DNA of 64,000 nucleotides from NCBI RefSeq assembly GCF_000176015.1, contig NZ_ACYY01000001.1, positions 62,001-126,000 of the forward strand. The letters run 5' to 3'. Shown here in pieces: positions 29,282 through 36,684 of this stretch; position 1 is the stretch's first letter, and each line of letters begins with the position of its first letter. The DNA comes from Rhodobacter ferrooxidans. GTDB taxonomy: Bacteria; Pseudomonadota; Alphaproteobacteria; Rhodobacterales; Rhodobacteraceae. Below the pieces are notes generated by a model. It ran no database searches and was not told the DNA's origin. It worked only from the letters and a program-made list of their open reading frames with translations. A program made the position numbers and the translations under genes.

Positions 29282-30073
29282 TCAGGGCAGGATTCCCAGC
29301 AGCGATTTCACCCCCACCGGATCACCGCCGGGCCGCAAACCGGCCAGACTGCCGACCGGCGATTTGCGGCGCTTGGCATAGAAGGCGGTCGAGATCGGCG
29401 GTGCCAGCGCCAGCACCGAAAACGTCATCTCGGTGCGCGCCACCTCGCCGCAAATCTCGGTGTCGTGGTTGGCCGCGTCGGTATAATCCTTGGTCATCGA
29501 GAATTCGGTGGCATTGGGCAGCGAGTTGAACGAGTTGTGCACCGTCACCGGGCCAAAGCCCAGCCGTCCCAGCGCAGCACCGCTGAAGGCCACCGAATCC
29601 GCCAGCACCAGGCCGTTGCAGGGGCCGCGCGGCTCCCATCCCAGAAATTTTGCCACCGGATCGGTGACCGAGCCCAAGGCAAAACCCAGCGCCGCGCCGA
29701 TCGGCCCGCCAATGGCACCGATGGCGGTGGTCAGGATCTCGTCCATGATCTTCAGTTGCAGCCGTTCGGCGTCCTGATCCGAGATCTGGCTGTCGCTGGT
29801 ATTGGTTGCAGTAAAGATCACGTCCACCGCGTCGTCGGGCTCCAGTTCGAAAGGCCCGATGATCCAGTTCAGTGCCGCGCCGCGCCGGCTGGTCATCGCC
29901 ACCGCCGCCGTCGGCACTTGCGTATTGTCGGCCAGCGCCGGAAACAGCCCCGCACCCGCGCCGCGCTCGACCTTGTTGACCAGCACCGCAAAGGTCACCA
30001 CATCGGAATCGGTCAGCTTGCCGCGCTTCACCAGCACATGCAAAAGATCCAGCCGGAAAGCGTAAAGTGCCAT
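29282..30073 (-). CDS. Unassigned 263-residue protein with central glycine-rich hydrophobic stretch
   Basis: I do not recognise this family. There is no signal peptide. The N-terminal part is predicted strand-rich (ALYAFRLDLLHVLV, PAALNWIIGPF-like segments), followed by an acidic DAERLQLKIM helix. The segment TTAIGAIGGPIGAALGFALG (about 115-134) is a hydrophobic glycine-zipper-like stretch. The C-terminal half has PCNGLVLADSVAFS and TEICGEVARTEMTF, with Cys152 and Cys208. ATG 30073 has GGGGGG six bases upstream; GTG 30079 lacks spacing. It follows 12 bases after the 149-residue partner gene, so the two form an operon. Function unknown. Confidence 0.6.
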   Translation of the reverse strand: MALYAFRLDLLHVLVKRGKLTDSDVVTFAVLVNKVERGAGAGLFPALADNTQVPTAAVAMTSRRGAALNWIIGPFELEPDDAVDVIFTATNTSDSQISDQDAERLQLKIMDEILTTAIGAIGGPIGAALGFALGSVTDPVAKFLGWEPRGPCNGLVLADSVAFSGAALGRLGFGPVTVHNSFNSLPNATEFSMTKDYTDAANHDTEICGEVARTEMTFSVLALAPPISTAFYAKRRKSPVGSLAGLRPGGDPVGVKSLLGILP

Positions 30074-30085
30074 GGCCACGCCCCC

Positions 30086-30535
30086 CTATTCGGTGCCGGT
30101 GACGCGGGCACCCAGCGCGATCTGCCGCCAGGAGGTGAGGGTCAGCGACCGCCCCCTGCCTTCGCAGAGCCACAGCGAGGTGGTCGGCTCCATCAGCACC
30201 ACCTCGTTGTCACCGACATGCTCGACCACCAGCAGATCGCCAATGGCGCCGTCTTTCGGCAACCTGGCGGTGGCAGGCGTGGTCGATTGCGTCAGCACCC
30301 GCAGGCTGGCGCGCAACCCGTTGATGGTGACGCCACCGGGATAGTCGTTGTTGAAATTGATCGTCAGCCCGTCGCTTTGATCATGCACCAGTGCGCGGCG
30401 GAACGGCCCGCCATGCCCGCCGCGGCGCGCGGCCGAGTCGAGGATCACGTCGGTTCCCTTGACGTTCAGCACATTGGCCTCGACGGTGACCCAGCTTGCG
30501 TCACTGCCGTCATTGAGTTTCACATCGCTCGACAT
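30086..30535 (-). CDS. Unassigned 149-residue protein, first gene of a two-gene operon
   Basis: A soluble, apparently beta-rich protein without signal peptide or membrane helix; I cannot assign it. It opens SSDVKLNDGSDASWVTVEAN and continues with INFNNDYPGGVTINGL and LLVVEHVGDNEVVLMEPT, ending with a Trp/Cys-containing strand (SLWLCEGRGRSL). ATG 30535 has GAGGATCGG upstream. GC content matches the neighbours. The partner downstream (29282-30073) probably depends on it. The upstream region is shared with a divergent hydrolase gene. Confidence 0.6.
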   Translation of the reverse strand: MSSDVKLNDGSDASWVTVEANVLNVKGTDVILDSAARRGGHGGPFRRALVHDQSDGLTINFNNDYPGGVTINGLRASLRVLTQSTTPATARLPKDGAIGDLLVVEHVGDNEVVLMEPTTSLWLCEGRGRSLTLTSWRQIALGARVTGTE

Positions 30536-30882
30536 TTCCGATCCTCATGTTGGCACCCTCGGCTGGCGCTGGGCCAACCGGTTGGGCGAATGGATGGGTT
30601 TCAAGCCAGAAGCGCGCGCACAGCGGTTGCTGTGTCGGTCGCTGAAACAATTGAAATCAACAGGAATCCGCCCGAAAATCAGGGCAGCAAGACACCGGCA
30701 AAGGCCGCAAGAATCATTCATTCACAATACATGTTTCAAGGCGAAAATCAACGTGGCAGTCGGCCCGCCCCGCAGCGCCACGGCAGGCGAAACAGTCGCA
30801 GCCCGCAGTACGGGCGGTGGTTTGACAAGACCCGCCCGCAGGTCCACCTTGCGCGCGGCCCCTGCAACAGGAACCGGCACCG
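30536..30882. other. Intergenic region upstream of the unassigned operon and the divergent hydrolase
   Basis: A 347-base non-coding gap, the lowest-GC part being 30600-30740. It contains the perfect 12-bp palindrome CCAACCGGTTGG (30574-30585), a possible operator. No conserved reading frame, no strong terminator and no clear -35/-10 pair were found. Both divergent genes presumably start transcription here. Confidence 0.4.
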
Positions 30883-31683
30883 ATGACAACCGACCCGATC
30901 CGGCTATATTTCCACGGCCTGCCCGGCAGCCCGTCCGAGCTTGCCGCCCTTGGCCTGCCCGATGATGCCCCGGCCCTGCACCCGGTCGCTCGGCTGTCGC
31001 TGCTGGACAAGGCCGCCGACCATGCCGCAGGCATCGACGCCCTTGCCGCCGCAATCGCCAAAAACCACCCGCAAGGCCCGCTGCATCTGGTGGGCTTTTC
31101 ACTGGGGGCGATGACGGCGCTGATGGTCGCGGCACGCTTGGGCGCGCGGGTGGAAAAGATCGAGCTGATCTCTGCCGCAGCCCCGCTGGAGCTGGGCGAT
31201 TTCCTGCCGCAGATGGCGGGGCGCGCGGTGTTCAAGGCCGCCCGCGATGGCGGCTTGAAGTTCACCGCCCTGATGGCCGCCGAGCGCGCCTTTGCCCACA
31301 AGATGCCGCTGCACCTGTTCAACACGCTGTTTGCCGGGGCCAACGGTGCCGATGCCGCACTTGCCACCCAGCCGCGCTTCAAGACCGGCATTGCGGCCTG
31401 CATCCGCGGTTGCGTGGTTGACCACCTGCCCGCCTACAAGGCCGAGCTGTTGGCCTATGCCCACCCCTGGGCCACGGTGCTGGACGGCATCACCACCCCG
31501 GTCACGCTGTGGCATGGCAGCGACGACACCTGGACGCCAGTGGCCATGGCGCAGGTGATGCAGGCCCGCCTGCCCAATGCGACGCTGATCGAACTGCCGG
31601 GCCTGTCGCATTACGCGACGCTGATCGAGGTGCTGGGCGCGCGCAAGCTTCAGGCCGACCCGCCGCAGACCGCACAGCCCTGA
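30883..31683 (+). CDS. Alpha/beta-fold hydrolase
   Basis: Predicted cytoplasmic esterase or hydrolase of 266 residues. It opens IRLYFHGLPGSPSEL, an oxyanion-hole HG motif, and has the nucleophile elbow LVGFSLGAM, the acid region LWHGSDDTWTP and the catalytic His in PGLSHYATL. AGGAAC precedes ATG 30883. Its 3' end overlaps the convergent MoeB gene by 34 bases. Substrate unknown; no operon partner is present. Confidence 0.82.
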   Translation: MTTDPIRLYFHGLPGSPSELAALGLPDDAPALHPVARLSLLDKAADHAAGIDALAAAIAKNHPQGPLHLVGFSLGAMTALMVAARLGARVEKIELISAAAPLELGDFLPQMAGRAVFKAARDGGLKFTALMAAERAFAHKMPLHLFNTLFAGANGADAALATQPRFKTGIAACIRGCVVDHLPAYKAELLAYAHPWATVLDGITTPVTLWHGSDDTWTPVAMAQVMQARLPNATLIELPGLSHYATLIEVLGARKLQADPPQTAQP

Positions 31684-32675
31684 CGCTTTTGCACGCCGAT
31701 CACCCGGCTTTCGCCATATAGCCCATCAAAGATCACCAGCCGCCCGCGCAAACCCTGGCCTGCGCCGGTGATCTCTTTTACCGCCTCCAGTGCCATCATC
31801 GCACCAATCACTCCCGGCAAGGGCGCCGCCACCCCCGCCTCGGCGCAGGTCGGCACCACACCGGGGGCAGGGCGCAGCGGGAACACACATTCGTAGCACG
31901 GCCCGCCGCGCGCCGGATCGTAAAGCCCGATCTGCCCCTCCCACTGGGTGATTGCCGCCGAAATCAACGGCTTGCCCAGGGTCACGCAGACCCGGTTCAC
32001 CAGATAGCGGGTGTCGAAATTGTCCGACCCGTCCAGCACCAGATCATATTCCGCCACCAGTTCCGCCGCGATATCTTCGGTCAGCCGCCGATTGTAGGGG
32101 CGCACCTCCACCAATGGATTAAGCGCCCGCATGACGATGGTGGCCGATTGCACCTTGGCCATGCCAAGCCGCGCGTCGGAGTGGATGATCTGGCGTTGCA
32201 GGTTGCTGACCTCGACCACGTCATCGTCAATCACCCCGATGCAACCCACCCCGCTGGCCGCCAGATACAACAGCGCCGAAGAGCCAAGCCCCCCCGCGCC
32301 GATCACCAGCACCTTCGCCGCGCGCAGCTTTTTCTGCCCCGGCCCGCCGATCTCGCGCAGCATGATGTGGCGGGCATAGCGTTCCGCCTCGCTTGGCGGC
32401 GCCACTGTGGCCACCACAGGCGCCAGCCGCCGCCGCAGCCGCCTGACCACCGCGCCATAGCCCAGCCCCAGCGCCACCGCCCCGCCCAGCACTGCCCAGA
32501 CCCGTGCCGATCCCCCCACCGCCACCCGCAAGCCATTGCCCTCAGGCAGCACCAGATGCGCCAGCATCACCGCCGCCCACAGCGCCGCAATCGCCGCCAG
32601 CCGCACCGAACCTGGCACCCGCATCCACGCGCCAAGCGCCCAGATCGCCAGCGCCAGCCCCAGAACCAGCCCCAT
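31650..32675 (-). CDS. moeB: MoeB/ThiF/HesA family adenylyltransferase with N-terminal membrane segments
   Basis: E1-like enzyme that adenylates a ubiquitin-like sulfur carrier, probably MoaD in molybdopterin synthesis. The first about 90 residues hold two or three hydrophobic segments and a basic RRLRRRL, a membrane anchor absent from E. coli MoeB. The catalytic domain starts at YARHIMLREIG. The nucleotide loop is VIGAGGLGSSAL (126-131), the adenylation region DGSDNFDTRYL, and the zinc cysteines lie in CYEC and CAVCG. There is no C-terminal rhodanese domain. Length 341. The start overlaps the dut stop by one base (TGATG). Confidence 0.87.
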   Translation of the reverse strand: MGLVLGLALAIWALGAWMRVPGSVRLAAIAALWAAVMLAHLVLPEGNGLRVAVGGSARVWAVLGGAVALGLGYGAVVRRLRRRLAPVVATVAPPSEAERYARHIMLREIGGPGQKKLRAAKVLVIGAGGLGSSALLYLAASGVGCIGVIDDDVVEVSNLQRQIIHSDARLGMAKVQSATIVMRALNPLVEVRPYNRRLTEDIAAELVAEYDLVLDGSDNFDTRYLVNRVCVTLGKPLISAAITQWEGQIGLYDPARGGPCYECVFPLRPAPGVVPTCAEAGVAAPLPGVIGAMMALEAVKEITGAGQGLRGRLVIFDGLYGESRVIGVQKRQGCAVCGGSA

Positions 32676-33154
32676 CAGCCCCGCCCCGTCGAGCCGAACC
32701 CGCCCTCGCCCCGCGCCGTATCGCTCAGGCTTTCCACCAGCGCGAACCGCGCCTGCACCACCGGCGCCACGATCAGTTGCGCAATCCGGTCGCCATGGTG
32801 GATGGTGTAAGGCTCCGACCCCAGGTTGACCAAAGCCACCCCCAAAGGCCCGCGATAATCGCTGTCGATGGTGCCCGGCGTGTTGGGCAAAGTGATGCCG
32901 AACTGCAGCGCCAGCCCCGAGCGTGGCCGGATCTGCATCTCGAACCCCTGCGGGATTTCCACCCGCAGCCCGGTCGCGATCACCGCCCGCCGCATCGGAT
33001 CAAGGGTAAATCCCGTCGCCCGATCCTCGGGCCGCAGATTGGCGCGAATGTCCGCCCCCGCCGCCCCCGGCGTCTCGTAGCTTGGCAAGGGCAAGGACCG
33101 GTCGGCCCAATCTTCCCAGATCACCCGCAATTCCGGCCCCATGCCTGACCCCAT
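32675..33154 (-). CDS. dut: Deoxyuridine 5'-triphosphate nucleotidohydrolase
   Basis: Hydrolyses dUTP to dUMP, keeping uracil out of DNA. The 159-residue trimeric-type dUTPase shows the five motifs: GAAGADIRA, RPRSGLALQFGI, LPNTPGTIDSDYRG, GDRIAQLIV and a C-terminal glycine-rich GEGGFGSTGRG. The start is ambiguous: ATG 33154 has AGAGAAG upstream; ATG 33142 is possible. Adjacent to coaBC upstream and moeB downstream, as in many relatives. Confidence 0.96.
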   Translation of the reverse strand: MGSGMGPELRVIWEDWADRSLPLPSYETPGAAGADIRANLRPEDRATGFTLDPMRRAVIATGLRVEIPQGFEMQIRPRSGLALQFGITLPNTPGTIDSDYRGPLGVALVNLGSEPYTIHHGDRIAQLIVAPVVQARFALVESLSDTARGEGGFGSTGRG

Positions 33155-33166
33155 TCTTCTCTGCTC

Positions 33167-33187
33167 AAATATCCCCGCGCGGAGCGC
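33167..33187. repeat. Family A half repeat, copy 4 (degenerate)
   Basis: AAATATCCCCGCGCGGAGCGC differs from the consensus arm at several positions after AAATATCCCCGC. On the minus strand it is followed by TTTGAGCAGAGAAGAATGGG, where the ATG is the dut start. It lies in the short gap after the coaBC stop (33190). Confidence 0.65.
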
Positions 33188-33189
33188 AG

Positions 33190-34386
33190 CTACGCCAATG
33201 CCGCCGCAATCCGCTCCGCCAGCCTGCGCGCCACCTCGGCCTTCGCCATTCGTGGCCAGACCTCCTGGCCATCGGCGCTGATCAAGGTCACTGCATTCTC
33301 AGCCCCGCCCATGATCCCGGTCGCGGGGCTGACATCATTGGCCACGATCCAGTCGCAGCCCTTGCGCAACCGCTTGGCGGACGCATGCGCCAGCACGTCG
33401 TCGGTTTCCGCTGCAAACCCCACCACCAGCCGCGGCCGCCCCGAAGCCATCTGCGCCACAGTCGCAAGAATGTCCGGATTCTCGGTAAATTCCAGCACTG
33501 GCGGCTTGCCCGAGGCGTCTTTCTTGATCTTCCCCGCAGCCGCCCGCACCACCCGCCAATCCGCCACCGCCGCGGCAAACACCGCCGCATCGGCAGGCAG
33601 CGCCGCCTGCACCGCCGCCAGCATCTGCGCCGCGGTTTCCACCGCCACCAACCGCACCCCCGCAGGCGGTGCAACCGCCGCAGGTCCGGTGACGAAAGTC
33701 ACCTGCGCCCCGAGTGCAACGAGGGCCCCGGCAATCGCCGCCCCCTGCGCCCCCGAGGACCGGTTGGCAATATAGCGCACCGGATCAATCGGCTCATGCG
33801 TCGGACCCGAGGTCACCAGCACATGCTTGCCACGCAACGGCCCTGCCCCAAGTGCGGCCTCGATCGCCACCACGATCTCCAGCGGCTCCGCCATCCGCCC
33901 CGGCCCGTATTCGCCGCAGGCCATCTCGCCGTCATTCGGCCCCACGGTCAGAACCCCATCCGCCCGCAACTGCGCCAGATTGCGTTGCGTGGCGGCGTGC
34001 TGCCACATCCGCAAATTCATCGCCGGGGCCAGCAGCACCCGCTTGTCGGTGGCCAACAGCAGGGTCGAGGCCAGATCGCCCGCCAACCCATGCGCCATCT
34101 TCGCCATCAGATCGGCGGTGGCCGGTGCCACCACCAGCAGATCGGCGCTGCGGCTTAACTGGATATGCCCCATCTCGGCCTCGTCGGTCAGATCGAACAG
34201 ATCGCGGTACACCTTCGCCCCAGCCAAAGCCGAAACCGACAAGGGCGTGACAAACTCCCCCCCGGCCTGCGTCAACACCGGCACCACCGCAGCCCCGCGT
34301 TCGCGCAAACGACGGATCAGATCCAGCGCCTTGTAGGCCGCGATACCGCCGCCGATGATCAGAAGAATACGCTTGCCCGCCAGCAT
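33190..34386 (-). CDS. coaBC: Bifunctional phosphopantothenoylcysteine decarboxylase/synthetase (CoaBC)
   Basis: Two steps of coenzyme A synthesis: coupling cysteine to 4'-phosphopantothenate and decarboxylation. The 398-residue fusion has the FMN decarboxylase half first, with His74 in GHIQLSRSADL, PAMN (Asn124) and Cys157 in GEMACGEYG. The CoaB half follows from about residue 185 (VLVTSGPTHEPIDPVRYI, KIKKDASGKPP). It is followed by dut at 36 bases, with a degenerate half repeat between. Confidence 0.96.
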   Translation of the reverse strand: MLAGKRILLIIGGGIAAYKALDLIRRLRERGAAVVPVLTQAGGEFVTPLSVSALAGAKVYRDLFDLTDEAEMGHIQLSRSADLLVVAPATADLMAKMAHGLAGDLASTLLLATDKRVLLAPAMNLRMWQHAATQRNLAQLRADGVLTVGPNDGEMACGEYGPGRMAEPLEIVVAIEAALGAGPLRGKHVLVTSGPTHEPIDPVRYIANRSSGAQGAAIAGALVALGAQVTFVTGPAAVAPPAGVRLVAVETAAQMLAAVQAALPADAAVFAAAVADWRVVRAAAGKIKKDASGKPPVLEFTENPDILATVAQMASGRPRLVVGFAAETDDVLAHASAKRLRKGCDWIVANDVSPATGIMGGAENAVTLISADGQEVWPRMAKAEVARRLAERIAAALA

Positions 34387-34482
34387 CTGCGGCTCCTGTA
34401 CAGGGGTCTGTCACAGGTGTAGGCGGCAAGACAGGCGAACTCAACCGGTTCTTGCCCCACCGCAGATGCCGCAGAGCGGCAG

Positions 34483-34525
34483 AAAACTTTTCCAAAAGTT
34501 TTAGCAAAAATCTTCGAAGATTTTT
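34483..34525. repeat. Family B tandem palindromes, copy 1
   Basis: Two adjacent perfect inverted repeats: AAAACTTTTCCAAAAGTTTT (34483-34502) and AAAAATCTTCGAAGATTTTT (34506-34525). They begin 17 bases after the rpoH2 stop on the minus strand. The AT-rich stems and T runs could terminate transcription. The same arrangement in the same orientation recurs at 63861-63904. Confidence 0.85.
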
Positions 34526-34542
34526 GGCTTTGGCCCGACGTC

Positions 34543-35421
34543 TCAGCCCAGAAAATGATGCAACTCGCGGGTCTGACCTTCCAGCGAGCGCCGCAGCTTG
34601 GCAAAGGCCGCGGCCTCAAGCTGCCGCACCCGCTCCTTGGAAAGCCCCAGTTCCGCCCCAAGGCTTTCCAGCGTGCGCCCGTCACCGCGCAGCTTGCGCT
34701 CGGTCACGATGAACCTCTCGCGCGGGTTCAGCGCCGCCATCGCCACCACCAGCCAGCCGCGCAGCCGGGCGGCATCATGCGCGCCCTCCACCGCTTCGGC
34801 GGCCTGCACGCCGTCATCTTCCAGCGCGTCGATCCATTCGCGGCCCTCGTCTTCCGACGATTGCGTGGCGTTCAGCGAGAAGTCCGAGCCCGCCAGCCGC
34901 CCCTCCATCATCTCGACATCGGCCAGCGGCACGCCGACCTCGCGCGCCACCATCTCGCGCAACTGGTGGCCGTCCAGCGACTCGCCACGCTGCGCCGCCT
35001 CGCGCTCCAGCTTGGCCTGCACCCGCTTCAGATTGAAAAACAACGACTTCTGGCTGGAGGTCGAGCCTGTGCGCACCATCGACCAGTTGCGCATCACATA
35101 ATCCTGGATGCTGGCCTTGATCCACCACACCGCATAGGTCGAAAACCGCACGCCACGGTCGGGGTCGAACTTGTCGGCGGCTTTCATCAAGCCAAGGCTG
35201 GCTTCCTGGATCAGGTCGTTCATCGGCGCGCCATAGCGGCGGAACTTCGCGGCCATCGAGATTGCCAGCCGCATGTAGGCGGTGATCAGCCGGTGCAGCG
35301 CCGCTTCATCCCGCTGGTCGCGCCAGGCATAGGCCAGCCGCAATTCGGTTTCGGCGTCCAGCAATTCGGCCTTCATCGCTTGGCGCGACAGCCTTGCGTC
35401 GGTATATCCGTCTAGCGCCAT
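34543..35421 (-). CDS. rpoH2: RNA polymerase sigma-32 family factor, RpoHII type
   Basis: Alternative sigma factor of 292 residues. It starts MALDGYTDARLSRQAMKAEL at ATG 35421 after GGGGAGG. Region 2 (YMRLAISMAAKFRRYG, DLIQEASLGLMKAADKFDPDRG, FSTYAVWWIKASIQDYV), the RpoH-type box region SLFFNLKRVQAKLE and region 4.2 (LGLSKERVRQLEAAAFAKLR) are intact. The N-terminus fits the RpoHII subgroup that in Rhodobacter sphaeroides responds to singlet oxygen downstream of RpoE. The TGATCC-type promoter upstream supports this. It is divergent from cobU and followed by family B palindromes. Confidence 0.92.
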   Translation of the reverse strand: MALDGYTDARLSRQAMKAELLDAETELRLAYAWRDQRDEAALHRLITAYMRLAISMAAKFRRYGAPMNDLIQEASLGLMKAADKFDPDRGVRFSTYAVWWIKASIQDYVMRNWSMVRTGSTSSQKSLFFNLKRVQAKLEREAAQRGESLDGHQLREMVAREVGVPLADVEMMEGRLAGSDFSLNATQSSEDEGREWIDALEDDGVQAAEAVEGAHDAARLRGWLVVAMAALNPRERFIVTERKLRGDGRTLESLGAELGLSKERVRQLEAAAFAKLRRSLEGQTRELHHFLG

Positions 35422-35458
35422 GACAACCTCCCCACCGGCTGTAGTGCGTCCGATACAC

Positions 35459-35488
35459 ATTCTACGAGGCAAAGACGTGACTGGATCA
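35459..35488 (-). promoter_or_regulatory. Sigma-E (ECF)-type promoter of rpoH2
   Basis: On the minus strand TGATCC (35488-35483) is followed after 18 bases by TAGAAT (35464-35459). The TGATCC -35 is the hallmark of the Rhodobacter singlet-oxygen sigma-E regulon, which includes rpoHII. Transcription would begin near 35452, about 31 bases from the start codon. The -35 lies within the first codons of the divergent cobU gene. Confidence 0.65.
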
Positions 35489-36037
35489 ATCCTTAAAGCC
35501 GAATCCCTGCCACATCTTTGCATGGTGCTTGGTGGCGCACGTTCTGGCAAGTCACGACTGGCGGAGCGGCTGGTGATTTCTTCCGGCCGCCCGCGGGTCT
35601 ATATCGCCACGGCACAGGCCTGGGATGACGAGATGCAGGCGCGGATTGCCGCGCATCGCAGCGACCGTGGCGGCGGCTGGCACACCGTCGAGGCGCCGCT
35701 TTACCTTGGGCCTGCGCTGGCCGAGGTGCCCGCGGGGGCTGTGGTGCTGGTCGATTGCGCGACGCTGTGGCTGTCCAACCAGATGCTGGCCGAGGCTGAT
35801 CTTGAGGCCGAAACCGACGCGCTGCTGGCCGCGATTGCCGGTTGTGCAGCCCCGGTGGTGGTGGTCAGCAACGAGGTCGGCTGGTCGATCGTGCCGGAAA
35901 ACGCGCTCGCCCGGCGGTTCCGCGATGCGCAGGGGCGGCTGAACCAGCGCCTTGCCGGGCAGGCCGGGCTGGTGGTGGCGGTGATGGCGGGCTTGCCGAT
36001 GGTGCTGAAGGGCACGCTGCCAAAGGGTGTGGCATGA
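35477..36037 (+). CDS. cobU: Adenosylcobinamide kinase/adenosylcobinamide-phosphate guanylyltransferase
   Basis: Late cobalamin synthesis: phosphorylates adenosylcobinamide, then attaches GMP. The 186-residue product has P-loop GGARSGKS (about 19-26), YIATAQAWDDEMQARIAAH and VSNEVGWSIVPENALARRFRD. GTG 35477 (GAGG eight bases upstream) is preferred; an earlier ATG 35420 sits opposite the rpoH2 start. The stop overlaps the phosphatase start in ATGA. I see no cobalamin riboswitch upstream; the gap is too short. Confidence 0.92.
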   Translation: MTGSILKAESLPHLCMVLGGARSGKSRLAERLVISSGRPRVYIATAQAWDDEMQARIAAHRSDRGGGWHTVEAPLYLGPALAEVPAGAVVLVDCATLWLSNQMLAEADLEAETDALLAAIAGCAAPVVVVSNEVGWSIVPENALARRFRDAQGRLNQRLAGQAGLVVAVMAGLPMVLKGTLPKGVA

Positions 36038-36612
36038 CAAGGCTGTGGTGGGTGCGGCACGGCCCGACGCATGAACGCGCCTTTGTCGGCTGGCGCGATG
36101 TGCCCGCCGATCTTTCCGACGCCGCCCGCATTGCCCGGCTGCACGCCTATCTGCCGCCACGTGCGCTGCTGGTGTCCTCCGATCTGATCCGCGCCTCGGC
36201 CACCGCCGATGCCGTGGCCAAGGGCCGCCAGCGCCTGCCGCACATGCCCGGCCTGCGCGAGTTCAACCTGGGCGACTGGGATGGCCGCCTGTTCACCGAA
36301 GTTGCCGAAACCCACCCCGACCTCAGCCGCGCCTATTGGGAGACGCCGGGCGATACCACCCCACCGAATGGCGAAAGCTGGAACGCGGCTTCGGCGCGGG
36401 TGGCGGCGGCGGTGGCGCAGCTGCTGGCCGACCATCAGGGCCGCGACATCATCGTGGTGGCGCATGTCGGCGTGATCCTGACCCAGGTGCAGGCGGCGCT
36501 GGGGGTCAGCCCCTATCAGGCGCTTGGGCACAAGATCGACAACCTTTCGGTCACCCGCATCGCGCATCTGCCGAACGCGCGGCGGGCCGAGGTGATCAAT
36601 CACCTTCCGTGA
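36034..36612 (+). CDS. Histidine phosphatase family protein (CobC-like)
   Basis: Probably removes the phosphate from alpha-ribazole-phosphate in cobalamin assembly, judged by coupling to cobU. The 192-residue product has the RHG motif VRHGPTHE, LREFNLGDWDG and the second catalytic VVAHVGVI. The ATGA overlap with cobU shows translational coupling. Other phosphoglycerate-mutase-like phosphatases share these motifs, so the substrate is inferred from context. Confidence 0.82.
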   Translation: MTRLWWVRHGPTHERAFVGWRDVPADLSDAARIARLHAYLPPRALLVSSDLIRASATADAVAKGRQRLPHMPGLREFNLGDWDGRLFTEVAETHPDLSRAYWETPGDTTPPNGESWNAASARVAAAVAQLLADHQGRDIIVVAHVGVILTQVQAALGVSPYQALGHKIDNLSVTRIAHLPNARRAEVINHLP

Positions 36613-36684
36613 TCGGCCTGCGCACAAATCCGCGCTTGGCTTAGGCAGGCCGTGCCGCCTAACCTGCCGGAAACCGGAGGTAAC

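Noticed and set aside
28373-30886. 837-codon plus-strand frame across the amino-acid ABC and unassigned genes
   Set aside because: Crosses several minus-strand genes with family signatures, and has no domain of its own.
35422-35476. Cobalamin riboswitch before cobU
   Set aside because: The gap is under 60 bases and lacks the B12-box; a sigma-E-like promoter explains the sequence better.
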